A stretch of DNA of 64,000 nt, from positions 59,590,447 through 59,654,446 of the forward strand of contig NC_082696.1 of assembly GCF_949987515.2 (NCBI RefSeq), in the 5' to 3' direction. Made by a program: the position numbers and the translations under genes. The stretch is from Delphinus delphis (taxonomy: Eukaryota > Chordata > Mammalia > Artiodactyla > Delphinidae). The notes beneath the pieces were generated by a model. It saw nothing but the letters and a program-made list of their open reading frames with translations. It was not told the origin of the DNA and ran no database searches. This document shows positions 11,944 through 25,009 of this stretch, piece after piece (the first letter of the stretch is position 1; each line of letters begins with the position of its first letter).

Positions 11944-12148
11944 CTGCTTTACTCTTTAAAGTGAAGAGACAAAATAGTCTGAAGCAAATAAAGCAAAACA
12001 TTATGATTTTAAAGACCCATAATGTAGGATTAATGGGTATTAGTTATATTATTCTCTTTTCTCTCTTCTTCATATCTTTCTTCATGTTTGAAATATTTCA
12101 TAATTATTTTTTTATAAAATGTAAGTAGTGGAATGAATGTAATGCAGA

Positions 12149-12330
12149 AGGGGCAATGGACTGAGTTCTGAGACCTGGCATTTTAGTCTCCACTCGGTCA
12201 TTAGCTGGCTGTGAACCTGGTTCAAGAGATGAAATCTCTCTGGGCCTCAGATTCCTCATTTATAAAATAAGAGAGTTGAACTGAGTGATATATTAGAGAT
12301 TCATTTTCATCTCTACAATTCTGTAACCTT
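12149..12330 (+). mobile_element. MIR-type SINE remnant
   Basis: The order 'gagttctgagacctgg', 'cattagctggctgtgaac', 'ctgggcctcag' and 'cctcatttataaaat' matches a MIR core. It ends with a tail resembling 'attctgtaacctt'. Typical ancient divergence. Confidence 0.75.
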
Positions 12331-12599
12331 AAATATGCAAAAATAAACAAAAGTTCATTTTTAGGAATTGCCTCCTGAGAAAACATTATACATTAGACAA
12401 ATACTCAAAAAGTTAATCATAGAAGTGGTCAGAGAATAATTTCGTGTATAAGGGAACTATGACCTTTATGTATTTACTCAATCTAAACCCAATAAAGTAA
12501 TATATAAGTGGGGCGAGAGGGGGAACATATCACTAAAGAGCCCAAAACCCAGAAAGAAAAGGGAGCAAAGTTTAATATTTAAGACATGATTTCTACTAT

Positions 12600-12725
12600 T
12601 TGGTCTTCCAATAACTTGGAGTCTTGGAAATTCCACTTTAAGCCTCATTTGCTCATCCCTACTATATAGGGGTGAGAGTCAATGACCTTTAAGAATATTG
12701 CCAGTTCTAAGATTCTATGATTAGA
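12600..12725 (+). mobile_element. MIR-type SINE remnant
   Basis: 'cctcatttgctcatccctac' is followed by 'gacctttaagaatattgcc' and 'agttctaagattctatgat', the 3' end layout of a MIR subfamily. Confidence 0.6.
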
Positions 12726-15700
12726 ATTCTGTTTGAGTTAAATATCAGTGAGTGTATATTACCAAAATTTTACCTATCATCTCATAACCATTAGTACCTC
12801 TCCCTAAACATCTTACTTAGGAAAAAGGTGAACAGTTTACTGTGTAAAATCTTTGCTGAGTAGTGTGACTTTTTTGAGAGCCACAGCAGAGTACTGTCAT
12901 TATCAATCCCTACCACACAGCAACCCAGAATTAGCGTTGCCAGTGAATTACAGGCAGTGGACAAATTAATCTTGCAAAACTATTGGGATTAAACTTTTCA
13001 ATGTAGCATTTTCTGGCTACCAAATGAAACTTCTATCATCTTTAAAAAAAAAAAAAGCGGTAAGAAGAAATTCTTGCACTCAACACTTATCCATGCAACT
13101 TATCTACCACATCTGCACAACTATATTCTTTAAGGAAGAAAAGGATGTCTAAAAAGTAACAACTACTGCTACTTCTCAAAAAAATAGACAGCTTTTCTTC
13201 CTTAGAGCAATGTTGTTCATAATCATTTCTTATTCTGTGAACGTCTTATTTTGAATAAAAAATTACTAAATCCCACATGGTAAGGCAGCATTTCTTACCT
13301 GAAAGACAAATCTTTCAATATTTCTAAGATCATCTCCCTTCTCAAAAACTGAAATGTTATGTCCTTGGAGAAATTTATCTTTTTGGACATACAATAGATT
13401 GGGAGCAATTTCTTCTTTTTCTTCCTTCTCTCCTTACTACTTTCTTAGTTCCTTTTCCTTTCTTTTTATTTCTCATTTGATTTTTCTTTTTTTATGCCTA
13501 ACTTAAGTTTATCATTTCTCAGTGTCCTAATATGGTTAACACTTAAGTCTTCCTCAATGGAGTCTAGTAGGAACGCATTCCATTGTGCAAAAGAGCTTTT
13601 GCCAAGAGAGCTATAGAGGAAACAAAAGGATCTGAAGGAACAAATCTATTTTTCTGTCATTATGTACCTGAAAGGAACCTGCCACTAGAAGAAAATCTAT
13701 TTAGTTCTGCAGTATAACTAATTGTACATGTTTAGACAAGAATCCCTAATGTTCAAAGAAACTACATTATGCCATAGAGTAGGGCCATTTTTCATTTTTA
13801 AGAGTTGATATAAGCTTCAGGTAGCTGTGGAGTCCATTTGCCCATTGTACACAATAGTTTTATGAAAGCTAAGAAACCAAAGGACCATGGAAAATTGATA
13901 GCAGCTACATCCAATAGATGTTGAAAAACAACAGTGTGAGCTTTATATTTTTGCTTAATATTCTTCATGCCCATCTCTAGTCTAAATGCCTTTCAAAAAA
14001 ACTTGGATGCACTTTTATTCCACTGTTTTTAAGCCCCAAGAAAGACATAAATTTAACAATAAACATTAACTAGAATGGCCCAAGGCAAAAGTATCTTTTT
14101 TTTCAAGGGGCAAGCAGAGCCAAATTAGTTGGCTCTCCCAGAATCAGTCTGTAAGGTGGAAAAAAGAATGTTAATATTTCTGTGGCTTATATTTCTTTGA
14201 GAGGGAGGAAAGGCGGACATATTCCCTGTGTTTCTCATACAGTTTAAGCTGTGGTTGGTTGGACTTGGTGAGGTGGAGATGGAGAGCAGCATGAAGAACT
14301 TTTTCTAGGAATATTCTAAAGGTCATGAGATTCCTGGATTATCCAGAAAAGATATGGAACTGTTTCCTATCTCCTATCCCCATTTCTTATAGACATATCC
14401 ACTTTAAAGAAGAAAATCCTGGTTCCTCTAATATGGCAGTGTGTAGGAGATAAGTGCTGTTATCCCACATATCACTCCTCTAAACCTCTCTAAACTCAAA
14501 TCAATATATATTATATACACATATATAATACATAACTTCTTTATTCCATTACTTTAGAGCAAAGAAGATAGGAGAAAATAGCAAAAAGAAGGGGGACGCT
14601 TAATGTGGCTGCAGGGCCTGTGTGTTTAGGTAAGGCAGGAAAGGAAGGCTGCTAATCAAAATAGACTTGGGGGCTGCTTTTCTGGGTGAAGTTGCCAGAT
14701 CCCTTCCATGCTGGTAAAGGGACTCATGCTAAATGACGATTGTCTTCCTGATAAGTTGTGTACCTGATTATCCAAAAATGGTTACCAATGTCTAGATATT
14801 CTTTCTACCTTACCAAGAAGCCAGAATCTGCTAGGTATTTTTTTTTCCCCCATCATTTTATCACAATTTGGATTCATAATCCTTTTACTAGACATCTTTC
14901 TCCTCCCTCCCCACTGTTTTCACAAACAGTTCCAAAAGGGGAACAAACAAATCATCTGAAGGGAACTAGTTATGGATCTGGAAAAACAAGGCCATTCTTA
15001 GAGACACACAGAATCGAAAAGATAGATTGCCTGAAATGTTGTATCTCCCAGTTTTAAATTGAAACTATGCTGAATACTATTAATAACAAGCTAAACAGAA
15101 CACAACAGGAGCATTTACAGTCCAATTATATTATTAATGAAAAAATAAACTATTTCCTCTATGTCATAAAATGCTATTTTCCAAATAGATGCATGCATTT
15201 TCCTGGTATATAGCTATGCCTTCTAAGCAATTTATTTTATGAAACATGCTGTTAAAAGTGACTGTTGATAGAAACTGTGTTTAAAAATTCTGAAGACACA
15301 GGTTAGCAGGTGAGTCATACTCAAAAAATAAAGCTTGGAGAAAATGCTACGCATATTGCAAAAGAAAAGGGACTCAAAATGGAGAATTAAGCAGCCAAAA
15401 TGCATATATAAACATTTCTGTCTCTTTTCCTCCTTATGAGCAAATAGAATATGGCTAAATATGAAATTCAATTTGTACTGTCTTTCTAGTCAGAGGTCAA
15501 ACGATCCCTGAGACATGGCTTTGCTCTAAACTGGCAACACAGAATAAAAGCACTTTTCAGACTCTTATCAGGAAGTACAATCTTGAACCCACAACTACTT
15601 GTCACAAATTAAAAGCTGGATTCATAGAAATGTCATTTTTACAGAGCTGCCCAAATTTTTTGGAGTCCCAGTATTTCTTTAGTCTTTGTAACAATCTATC

Positions 15701-17133
15701 CCTGGATTAGGTTAGACCACCAGACATAACCTGAGCCTTCTACTGACCACATGCAGGGCTTCTCATCACACATATATAACTAATTTTTCAGTGACAATTG
15801 TCGGGGAAAGATTCTAAGTCTGATGAGGACAAGGGATATATGTCTTGCTCACAACCATTTTCCATTTGCTACAGTGCCAAATGACACACAGGATGACTAC
15901 TGAATGAACAAACAACCTTGGAATTGCTTCCACTGACTTGCTTTACCAAAATGCTACACAGCATATAACTAGTTTTCATCACACTAATGTGTGTGTTGAC
16001 CATAGGCTATGGTTAAGGGACATATTTCCCTGAATTATACAATGTTCTGTCTGTGAAGATCCAGGAGATAAACTCCCCTTGAGCCTGGGTACCTGGAATA
16101 GTTGCAGGTACACTATGCAACTGGAATAATCTCCTAAAGACTCAGTTTATTCTCTTGATTCTGGCTCTGGGCATCTTGGAATTAATTGTTTCCATCTTTG
16201 TGTTGGTTGTTAGAAAGCTGAGGACTAAATGTGCGGCCCATATCTAGCCAGTTCATAGGGCTTCACAGTGTGCATTCAGTGCCACAGTTACACTCCATGT
16301 ACTGTCCTTCCCTTCTCTGGTTTTTCCTTGGCTTCATTTCCCTCACTTAGTTTTAAATTTATGTTATGTATCTTTGTAAGCCACGTTAATTTCTTTCTGA
16401 ATCAAGGTGGGACATAAATAAATTGATTTTTCCTTTCATGTAGAAGTTATTAACTTTGCTGAAGAAGAGAAGGGGCAAAGGAAGACAAAATAATAGACTT
16501 CGGCAATGTACGGCTGATTTTAAGAGACCTTAGGGATACCCTGTGAAGAGAAGATACTATTTCTATCCCATATTGTATAGTTTTAGTTTTATGTACAGCA
16601 CAAGGCAATTGCACAATGTCAACCCTTTTTATTGTTACATCCATTATTTTAATGCTACAAAATATTTAAAAATAAAAAACAAAGGAATGTAACTGGGCCA
16701 GAAGAAGCTTAGCTTTTACTTATGGTTGGAACATTAGGAACAAGGAAAATTGAAGAAACTGTAAACACGTATGGAAAACATTGGTATCGAGTAGACAGAA
16801 TGACCTCTTGCTGCTGAATTTTGTTTTGAGATATGGGGTCCCTCCCCATACTCCTCTCTTTTACAGAGTGAATTATCAATATTTCATGAGAGGTAGATTC
16901 TCATGAGACAGAGAAATAGATGAATGTTAGATAGAAGCAAATAATCACAATTTTTCTAAGAACTAATACTTGAGTTGAAAAGTTTATTCAGAAGTGCAGT
17001 TGCATTGTATCATGCTCTGACAAAATTATGATAATAGTCAATCTGAACACAAACTATTTCTGTGTTTGCTATTGCTACCCCTATATCTATTTACCAAGTA
17101 CATTTAACTAAAAGGAAGAAACAATGACAAAGG

Positions 17134-17134
<1 letters not shown>
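12726..17134. other. Unassigned DNA, 4.4 kb
   Basis: The longest stretch without a nameable repeat. Open frames at 14758-15057 (+), 15232-15471 (-) and 16450-16644 (-) have no recognisable domains. A short AT palindrome lies near 14505-14530. Nothing here supports an exon, but I cannot exclude conserved non-coding DNA. Confidence 0.45.

Positions 17135-17181
<47 letters not shown>
17135..17181 (+). repeat. (AC)23 microsatellite
   Basis: Uninterrupted AC dinucleotides over 47 nt. It is the longest perfect dinucleotide array in the window and likely length-polymorphic. Confidence 0.98.
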
Positions 17182-17183
<2 letters not shown>

Positions 17184-17775
17184 CATCTGCCCCTAAATAG
17201 CAAAGACATCTCTGCCATGCCCATCTCTGCTCCAGGTTCAGGCAGAGAAGTACTGTCAGTCTATTTTAGCACACTGATTTAAATTCTGTACGTCTTTATA
17301 AATGCAGTTATCATTACCATTGTTGCCTTATCACTCTCCATGATTGCTTTCTTTCAGTCAAGAACAAAGGCAGTCTGAATATAAATGTTTTGTCATAAAA
17401 CTGCTATTCAAACAATAAAAAAGGTTATAATAGTACTAAAAATAATTTACCCCCAAGACTACCACATAGACTGGCATTGTGCAGACTAAGGGCCACAAAG
17501 CACCTCCATCCACACTCACACTATCCTTTGAACTCTTCCACTGCATCTGTACTCACAGCTGCATGATTTTAAAGACAATTCAGATATCGTCACATGGTTA
17601 GGATATCCAGAACCATATTAGCATAAGATTTTTTAAAAGACACAAGTTATTTTTAGCAATATTATCATTACTGTACCTAAGAAACATGGGATAAATTAGA
17701 TTGAGAGTTTGTGTCTTTCAAAGAGAAAGTCACTTTTAAATTTGTTACTTTGAGGGAAGATGGATAAACACGTAG
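17182..17775. other. Unassigned DNA
   Basis: No feature is recognised. Confidence 0.4.
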
Positions 17776-17990
17776 CATATATATATACACTAATGTACAT
17801 ACATATACACACACATATGTATCATCTACACACATATACACATCACATGTAGACACATATACCTATTTAGTATATACACACATATGTCATACACACATAA
17901 ATCGTACACATAAATATCATGTGTACATACACACACATGAACACATATATCCTATATATATCATACATAAACACACACATATAAAATCTT
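17776..17990. repeat. Degenerate (TATACA/CACA)n low-complexity tract
   Basis: About 215 nt of mixed 'acatatacac', 'tatatat' and 'catacacac' units. This is a decayed compound microsatellite without a fixed period. Confidence 0.85.
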
Positions 17991-19433
17991 TACTCTGAAA
18001 ATTCTTTTGTTGGCATCAGGACTGGCTGTGCACTGCCACCCAGGGGCAGGCTACAACATTCTAAGACTGGTATCTTGCCAAAAGTCATTCAAAGTCATTA
18101 CCGAATACATCCTGGATGGTCCTTCATGGTAGCTGTTAGCATTTCCATTGCATGTCTCTGTAGTTTTGGTGTCCTTTCCCATAGCCTGAATGCACATTGC
18201 AGAGAAAGGCAGAAAAAGGGAAGAGAGAAAAGAATGCCAAACAAGCAAAAGACCACCAAGAAGGAAATAAACAAATTATACTGACAAGACTGACAAGAAG
18301 GAATAAGAGAGAGGGAAAGAGGGAAAAGAGGAAGTTTATCAGGGCTTCATTCCCACTGCTCTGGGTAAATATCCCTCCTTGCAACAATAAAGACAAATAA
18401 AGTACAAAGAAAGGATAAAACAGAAGATTACAGACCTGGACGCTGTTTGATAAATGGCACTCTACTTCACTCTGCTTATTGTGTACTTTATACCTCACTC
18501 CTGAATATGGAAGAGAATTTTATTAAAGATTTAGCCACGGTGGTGGTGGTGACTGGCTCACAGTAATTTTCCTACAAAGTAGTTTAATCTATCACAGGGC
18601 AGACAGTGCACCTTCTTACCATGTATCATATCTGTCTATTGAGTAGGTGCTATCCAAATCCAATTTCTTTTCATTTTTGGAACCTGTGATGCATATTCAA
18701 GATACACTTTCGTTTTGTCTTTGTCCTAAACTGGGTGCTGTATTGAGATTGAGGTGGGGGGAGGGAAAGTACTAATAAAAAGGAAATCTGCACTCTATGG
18801 TTTCTATATCATTCTTGTCATTTTTTGTATATTACAAAAATAAATTGCATAATTTCAATGGCATATAATATTGGTCACATGTGGAATCACCAAGAACTTT
18901 AATATTTATGGATATGAATATGAAGCACCACTGATTATGGAATGAACTTAGAAAATCATTACAGTCAAGTTCCAGTTTTGAGCTTTGTGGAGCACACAGG
19001 GGTTGTTCCATTCAATAATGAGATGACTCGTGCAATAACAGGGAAACTGTTCCAACCAAAATCATTCAGCAGTTCATTAGGTGGTAAAATGTAAATCCAG
19101 AAGTGTCATAAGCAAGGTGTCTTCAGAGGGCTCTGTTATGGAATCACAGAAATTAGAAAAGCCCTGTGAGGTCACTCACTTCATCCGTATCTGGTAACAG
19201 AGTGCTCTCAGCAAAATATTTTCAAATATAAAGTCCATGCTCCCATCATGAGATTCTACTATTTCTCCTTTCATTGCATTTCTGTATTTCACTGCGATGA
19301 ATTGTTTTCTAACCTGACAACTGTTTCCTTTAATTGTTATTGGTCTTTTTGTAACAAATAAGCCATTCTGCCCTTACCCAGCTGCAACAAAATCTTTCAC
19401 ACTACTGCTATATCCTATTTATAGACTCCCTTT
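17991..19433. other. Unassigned DNA
   Basis: A purine-rich interval at 18197-18335 creates overlapping open frames on both strands (for example 18136-18498 on the minus strand). These look compositional, not coding. No repeat family is named here. Confidence 0.45.
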
Positions 19434-19448
19434 AAAACTGACCTTACA

Positions 19449-19800
19449 GGGGCTTCCCTGGTGGCACAGTAGTTAAGAATCTGCCTGGCAGGGGACACCG
19501 GTTCGAGCCCTGGTCCGGTAAGATCCCACATGCCGCGGAGCACCTAAGCCCGCGAGCCACAACTACTGAGCCTGCGCTCTAGAGCCCGCGAGCCACAAAT
19601 ACTGAGCCCACGTGCCACAACTACTGAAGCCTGTGTGCCTAGAGCCCATGCTCCGCAACAAGAGAAGCCACCACAATGAGAAGCCTGCGCACCACAACGA
19701 AGAGTAGCCCCCGCTCATGGCAACTAGAGAAAGCCCTCACACAGCAACAAAGACCCAAGGGAGCCATAAATAAATAAATAAATAAATAAATATTAAAAAA
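19449..19800 (+). mobile_element. CHR-1-like long SINE, copy F
   Basis: The CHR head 'ggcttccctggtggcacag' and B-box GGTTCGAGCCC are followed by the longer CHR-1 body. The body repeats a 'gccacaactactgagcc' motif several times, then ends in an (aaat)n A-rich tail. A perfect 15-bp target-site duplication 'aaaactgaccttaca' lies at 19434-19448 and 19801-19815. It is longer than the CHR-2 copies because it keeps the internal segment they lack. Confidence 0.95.
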
Positions 19801-20214
19801 AAAACTGACCTTACACATATCTTTTAATTATAAGGCTAATTAGCATATAATTTGGCCAGAAAAATTTACATTTAGAATCACAAACTATTATTGTTATATA
19901 GTCCCTTGGAGAACCGAGAAGTCCCAGACACAGTCAATTCCCATCTACCAGCAATTTACAAGGTACATCTCTTCAATTTCCAAGCTGTTTCCACCCTAAG
20001 CATCTTGGACCCTTTCTTGTTTGGTCCCAAATACAAAATAAGATTTTGGAAATATTAAAAGTAGCTCTTTATCAGGAAAACTTTGAGCCCCCTCCAATCT
20101 TGCAGAAGTCCTGCAATTTAAAGATGAGAAAATAACTGAATCCCAGAAAGTAATTTGTCTGTATGGTCAAATAACGAATTGATTTACATTTAGACAGGAG
20201 AGAATAGATTTTAA

Positions 20215-20430
20215 ATTTAAAAGAGATAATTTCAGATCCACCTTTGCAGTTAACTAGTTGTGTGACTTTGGATAAACCATTAGCTTTCTGAGCCTCAGTT
20301 ACTTGTCTGTAAAATGGAAATAATAATACTGAGCACATGAGTGTTTTATATGAATCAAGATAAAGTATTTAAAATGCTATTATCACAATGCCTGACACAC
20401 AATAAGAGCTCAGTAAATGACATCAATCAG
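20215..20430 (+). mobile_element. MIR SINE remnant
   Basis: Good MIR order: 'ttaactagttgtgtgactt', 'gagcctcagttacttgtctg', 'taaaatggaaataataata', 'aatgcctgacacac' and 'gagctcagtaaatg'. Confidence 0.85.
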
Positions 20431-20659
20431 TCACAAAACCAAGCCTAGAAGCCACTGTGTAATGGGATTTCTTTAGCCACATTTATTCATGCCTATCTTC
20501 TCTTCTTCACCTATATATTATAAAGCAGTGCTTATGATGAAGACAAAATTAAGCTTTCATCTAAGACTAGGTACAAGGTATTTATTTTTCAAAACAATCA
20601 AGTTTATTACAACTAAAGAGTTTTTTAAAAGTTTGATTATAGAAACTAGAATGAGTTAG

Positions 20660-20964
20660 GGCTTCCCTGGTGGCGCAGTGGTTAAGAACCCGCCTACCAA
20701 CGTGGGGGACATGGGTTCCAGCCCTGGTCCAGGAAGATCCCACATGCTGCGGAGCAACTAAGCCCATGCGCCACAACTACTAAGCCTGCGCTCTAAAGCC
20801 CACAAGCCACAACTACTGAGCCCACGTACCACAACTACTGAAGCCCGTGTGCCTAGAGCCTATGCTCCACAACAAAAGAAGCCACCGCAATGAGAAGCCC
20901 GCGCACCACAACGAAGGCCCAATGTAGCCAAAAATTAATTAATTAATTAAAAAAAAAAAAGAAA
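20660..20964 (+). mobile_element. CHR-1-like long SINE, copy G
   Basis: Same long-form body as copy F, with the repeated 'ccacaactactgagcc' motif and an (aatt)n plus A-rich tail. The target-site duplication 'tagaatgagttag' lies at 20647-20659 and 20965-20977, with one g possibly shared with the SINE head. The B-box is altered to GGTTCCAGCCC. A minus-strand open frame over it is not a gene. Confidence 0.94.
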
Positions 20965-21179
20965 TAGAATGAGTTAGATATTGCACCATGAAAAATTTAG
21001 CCCTGGGTTTGGGAGCAATGGGGAGATAATAATCAGTAATATTGGAAAGAACCTGATTTTTCATTCATTTCGTAAAATATACTGATAATAAACTGTTTAT
21101 GTAAATACTTTTTAACCTAAATTAATACTATTATATGATCTTTATGTAAGTTTCTGTTTTAAAGTAAAATGCATTTTTT

Positions 21180-21560
21180 CATGTTATAAAAATAGTACAA
21201 GTATTGAAGAAACTTTTCAGAGTACAGAAAGAGAAAAAAATTATTCATAATCCCACTATCCAGAAATCATTGTTTTTAATATTTGGTAGAAATTCTTTAA
21301 AATATTTTAAATACATATTTTACAATTATTTCATATAAAATTAGGTTATATTCTACACTTATTCCCAATTATAAATGGTGAACATATATCCATAACATTA
21401 TATATTCTTGAAAACATATATTTTAACTGGTATATCATAGGGATTTGTCAGTACTTTATTGAACTCCTCTTCTATTCTAATATATTTATACTGTTTTCAA
21501 TAACTGCAATAAGCATCCTTTATTTCTGTGCATTCCTCTTGAATTAGAATTTTCTGTCAT
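21180..21560 (+). repeat. Ancient interspersed repeat (family unassigned)
   Basis: Blocks such as 'aaaaatagtacaagtattga', 'cataatcccactatccagaa', 'aactgcaataagcatcctt' and the spacing between them resemble a widely dispersed mammalian repeat I remember but cannot name reliably. Diverged and non-coding. Confidence 0.45.
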
Positions 21561-22546
21561 TCACTGAACTAAAATCTCCTTGAAGCCACGGCTCTTGTCC
21601 AACCTCTATTTGATTTTACTGCTGGTATAGTGTGAATTTTCAGTAAGAACTACCCTAAGAAATATGATCCTTTCAATTAACATTCGACAAAAACATTTCC
21701 CTTTGCAAACACTACAAAACTAATTCACAATTTGGGATTTACACTTCTCTGATTTCTTTATACTGTCATAATAAGTTTTACATGGAAAATTTAATAATTA
21801 CCACTAAATATGCCCCCCTTTGGAATTTCCTTCATAAACTATAGAGCTTCATAAATATCAGTACAATCAAGATACATCCAAAAATTAAACTGTTTTGTTA
21901 ATCTCTGTAGTACCTAGATGCCCAACATGAAGAGACGAAAAGGCTGACAACCAAAAAAACTGTCCTTTATCCAGAGATTGCAAAATGATCACATCTTTTA
22001 GATGCTATCTCTTGAAAAATCTAAACACTAACACTGACTCATATTTCTGATAGGTGTTTCATATTTGAAGAACACATTTACCTTATACATTTACACAATT
22101 TGGAGATTTAAATTCGCAATTGTAAAAGTCCAACATTTAAAATGATTTTGGCCATCTGCACTAGTTTTGGAGACTTCCTGTCTGAAAATTAATCTAAGAG
22201 TGATTTTGAAGTCAGGTCATTATAATAACAAAGAAAAAAGCACCAAATTACATCATGCTGAAAGTGAAAAAAAATTAAAAACTCAAAATTAAAAAAAAAA
22301 GTAACCAGAAATTTGAACATTTTAAGAATGATGATAATTGTCCTTGAGGGGGGGAAATGGGCAAAAAGTATACTCACTCTAAAGAAAAAAAAAAGTGCTA
22401 TAGGAAGTTCTTCTTTTCAAAAAATGATTTTAAGTATGTGCTTACCATATGTTAAACTAATGCTATGATACTTCCTCTATTCATCACCTTCAAATTCCTT
22501 CTATTCTGACTATTCCAAAGTAAAAAGCACTCTACTGGCAACAAAA
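21561..22546. other. Unassigned AT-rich DNA
   Basis: The 21565-21650 part weakly resembles an L2 3' end ('ctccttgaagccacggctc'). The rest is unassigned. Confidence 0.35.
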
Positions 22547-22560
22547 GAGTTTTACTTTTT

Positions 22561-22764
22561 ATTTATTTATTTGCGGTACGCGGGCCTCTCATCGCTGTGG
22601 CCCCTCCCGCCGCAGAGCACAGGCTCCGGACGCGCAAGCCCGGCGGCCATGGCTCACGGGCCCAGCCGCTCCACGGCATGTGGGATCCTCCCGGGCCGTG
22701 GCACGAACCCTCGTCCCCTGCATCGGCAGGCGGACTCTCAACCACTGCGCCACCAGGGAAGCCC
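22561..22764 (-). mobile_element. CHR-2-like SINE, copy D, inverted
   Basis: The inverted tail is a (ttta)n run, and the right end 'gggaagccc' is the inverted head. The target-site duplication 'gagtttta-c/t-ttttta' is seen at 22547-22560 and 22765-22779 with one mismatch. The body differs from copies A-C at several CpG positions, as expected for decay. Confidence 0.95.
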
Positions 22765-22779
22765 GAGTTTTATTTTTAA

Positions 22780-23081
22780 TACTGCTTTATTTATATTCAA
22801 AGCATGAGGCACCAGTTATAATGAAAGAGGTTAGTGCGTTCTGGAAATCATGAGACTTTTATCCAGTCTTAAGATGCATTCTCTAAGCACAGAAGCTTCT
22901 CACCAAAAGTGAAGAATAAGACTTGTTTAAGGATACTTATATAGAGATAATTTAGACATTTGTAAAATAAGTTTATTTTCACACTTCTAATAGAATCAGT
23001 TACCAGGGCCAGCAGCACAATGAAATAGTCAGGTCAGGAGCAAACGTTTCATGCCTTGCACCTACTGCACCTACTGCCGCA
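22780..23081. other. Unassigned DNA
   Basis: Sequence between SINE copy D and the CTCF-like motif; nothing recognised. Confidence 0.4.
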
Positions 23082-23100
23082 CAGCGCCACCTGGTAGCAG
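23082..23100 (-). promoter_or_regulatory. Candidate CTCF-binding motif
   Basis: On the minus strand the site reads CTGCTACCAGGTGGCGCTG. The core ACCAGGTGGCGCT fits the vertebrate CTCF consensus (CCACCAGGGGGCGCT-like) except for the common T in the G-run. It lies outside any repeat I recognise, with a duplicated 'cacctactg' just beside it (23059-23077). CTCF sites act as loop anchors and insulators. This is a motif match only; occupancy is unknown. Confidence 0.5.
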
Positions 23101-25009
23101 GATGAAGAACTGTGTCACTGTGGCCTCCTGAGAAGTCACTAATTGGTACAGTACACTGTGTTCTTCTGAAAGTCCCCAACTGATGCTGACCTCATTTTCC
23201 TCATTAAAAATGGACACATTCACATACCAACTTTGAAAGGCTGGGTGTTTTGCTCACTTGGGTTTTGTTATTTGTACTTTTTAAGCATCTTAATTTAGAA
23301 CACTTCATTTTCAAAGGACATCTTCACTGCAGCTGATCACAGCTGATGATGATGAATGTATCCACATTTTTCAAAAATAATTTGTCATCAGTTTTCTTGG
23401 AAATCATCACAATAAGTTAATTTACAGTGGTGACACAAAGAAAAATCCAGTGTTCAGCTGAGTGTAGCCTCTTTGGAGAAGAAACAACAAAAACAAAAAA
23501 ATAATAACCTCTCATATCCATAAACTTGAATCATTCCAATTTTTATTTATATGTCTGCACACATAGAAACATTTGTATTTGCACCCTCTGTATGTATCTA
23601 AACACATGGTTTGTACCTATTAACATGAACAAAATCTTATTAAATCCTTTGACCCTTCTCTTCACAGTGATTTACTTTTAACCTGAATACATGTAAACAA
23701 CTGGAGACATTTACAAAACAAACATTTCAATGACAACTATTTCCATAATCTGACCAAATGTTTCACTCTTTTGACTGAAAAAGAAATTTTTGGTATCCAT
23801 TGTTCTTTAGGCCTAAACAATTATCATTTGTCATTCCCATTTCTTCATAACTGCACACTTTAAAAAAATGGAGGAGAAAAGGAAGTGATAATGACTGTCT
23901 TTAGATTTCCAGTATAAATAGAGATTCTAAAAATAATGTTGCCAACTCATTGAGCAAAATACCAAGCAGGGTTCATGCTCATATTTAGCTTGCTAGATGG
24001 TTCTAATAGAAGAAGTTAGTACCCCTCTCTGCATTACATTAGTTTTCCTGACCATAAAACAGAAATAATATTTGACATATCTCTAACTTGTGGGGCAATT
24101 CTCACTTAAAAAGAAAAGAAAATATTTTCCTTTTGCTTCGTTCCTTCTAGTCTTTTCTTCCATGGATTCTAAGAAACTAAAAATTTACCTTAGAACCAAT
24201 CAAAACACTTCCAGTTCCTGGATATTTAAAAGCTCACAAAATTGTTTGCCCAGTAAAAATATTATAGGATAGAAGACAGAGCCCTTCAGATTATATGCCC
24301 ACACAGAGACCCCTTTTCACCTTTTCCTTTAGGTCCCTTATAATGTGCATGAGGTAGGAGGAATATGTTATAGGAAGGACATATTTACTGGGAAACAGCT
24401 TAAATCACTTCCTGTTGATGCACTTCCCTTCTTTCCTCAAAGCCCAGGGCTGAAGTAGCAATCACCACATTGGAGGAGAGAAAACAGGCAAAGAAACGTG
24501 TTCTTTCCAGCCTACCAGTCTGAACAGGCTTCCCCACATTGGTGGACTCTCTCAAGCAGATGTTGAGATAAGCCCTGCAAGTTAAAACTGGGAGGTACAG
24601 GGGAATGACAGCTTATTCAAAAACCTTGTGACCTCATTTTTGTATTTAATTGGAATGAGCAGCACACTGTGGTCATCAGGACTGAATCTAGCCTGCAGAG
24701 TTGCCCTCAGGGACTGCTCTAAGCAGAGAGGTCCCAAGCTTACATACCCTGGATAGATTTGGAAGAACAAGCTTTGTACTTCCCTCTGCAGTCTTTGCTG
24801 GTTCATCACTGCTTAATACACCATGAGTAGCAACACAGACACTTAGATATAGATACACTACATAAAATATGTATTGGATACCTCTTAGGCCTCACTTCAC
24901 ATCCTCCTAGCTAACTTTTTTCTCCAACTTTTGCTGTGGCAGCCAGCTGCCTTCAGGTATGACCCTGCAGCCCCTCACTTCAGGGCTACTGTGTGCTCTA
25001 GCAAGACTG
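23101..25009. other. Unassigned DNA
   Basis: No repeat family or exon is recognised. Open frames at 24090-24272 (+) and 24582-24809 (-) lack family features. Confidence 0.45.

Noticed and set aside
17135..17990. Regularly spaced repeats resembling an array
   Set aside because: Dinucleotide and degenerate TATACA microsatellites; there are no direct repeats separated by unique spacers.
18029..18049. CTCF-like 'ctgccacccaggggcagg'
   Set aside because: Several core positions disagree with the consensus. It is much weaker than the site at 23082-23100.
19449..20964. Functional tRNA genes at the A/B boxes
   Set aside because: The tRNA-like boxes belong to CHR SINEs with tails and target duplications. 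No cloverleaf of a functional tRNA is present.
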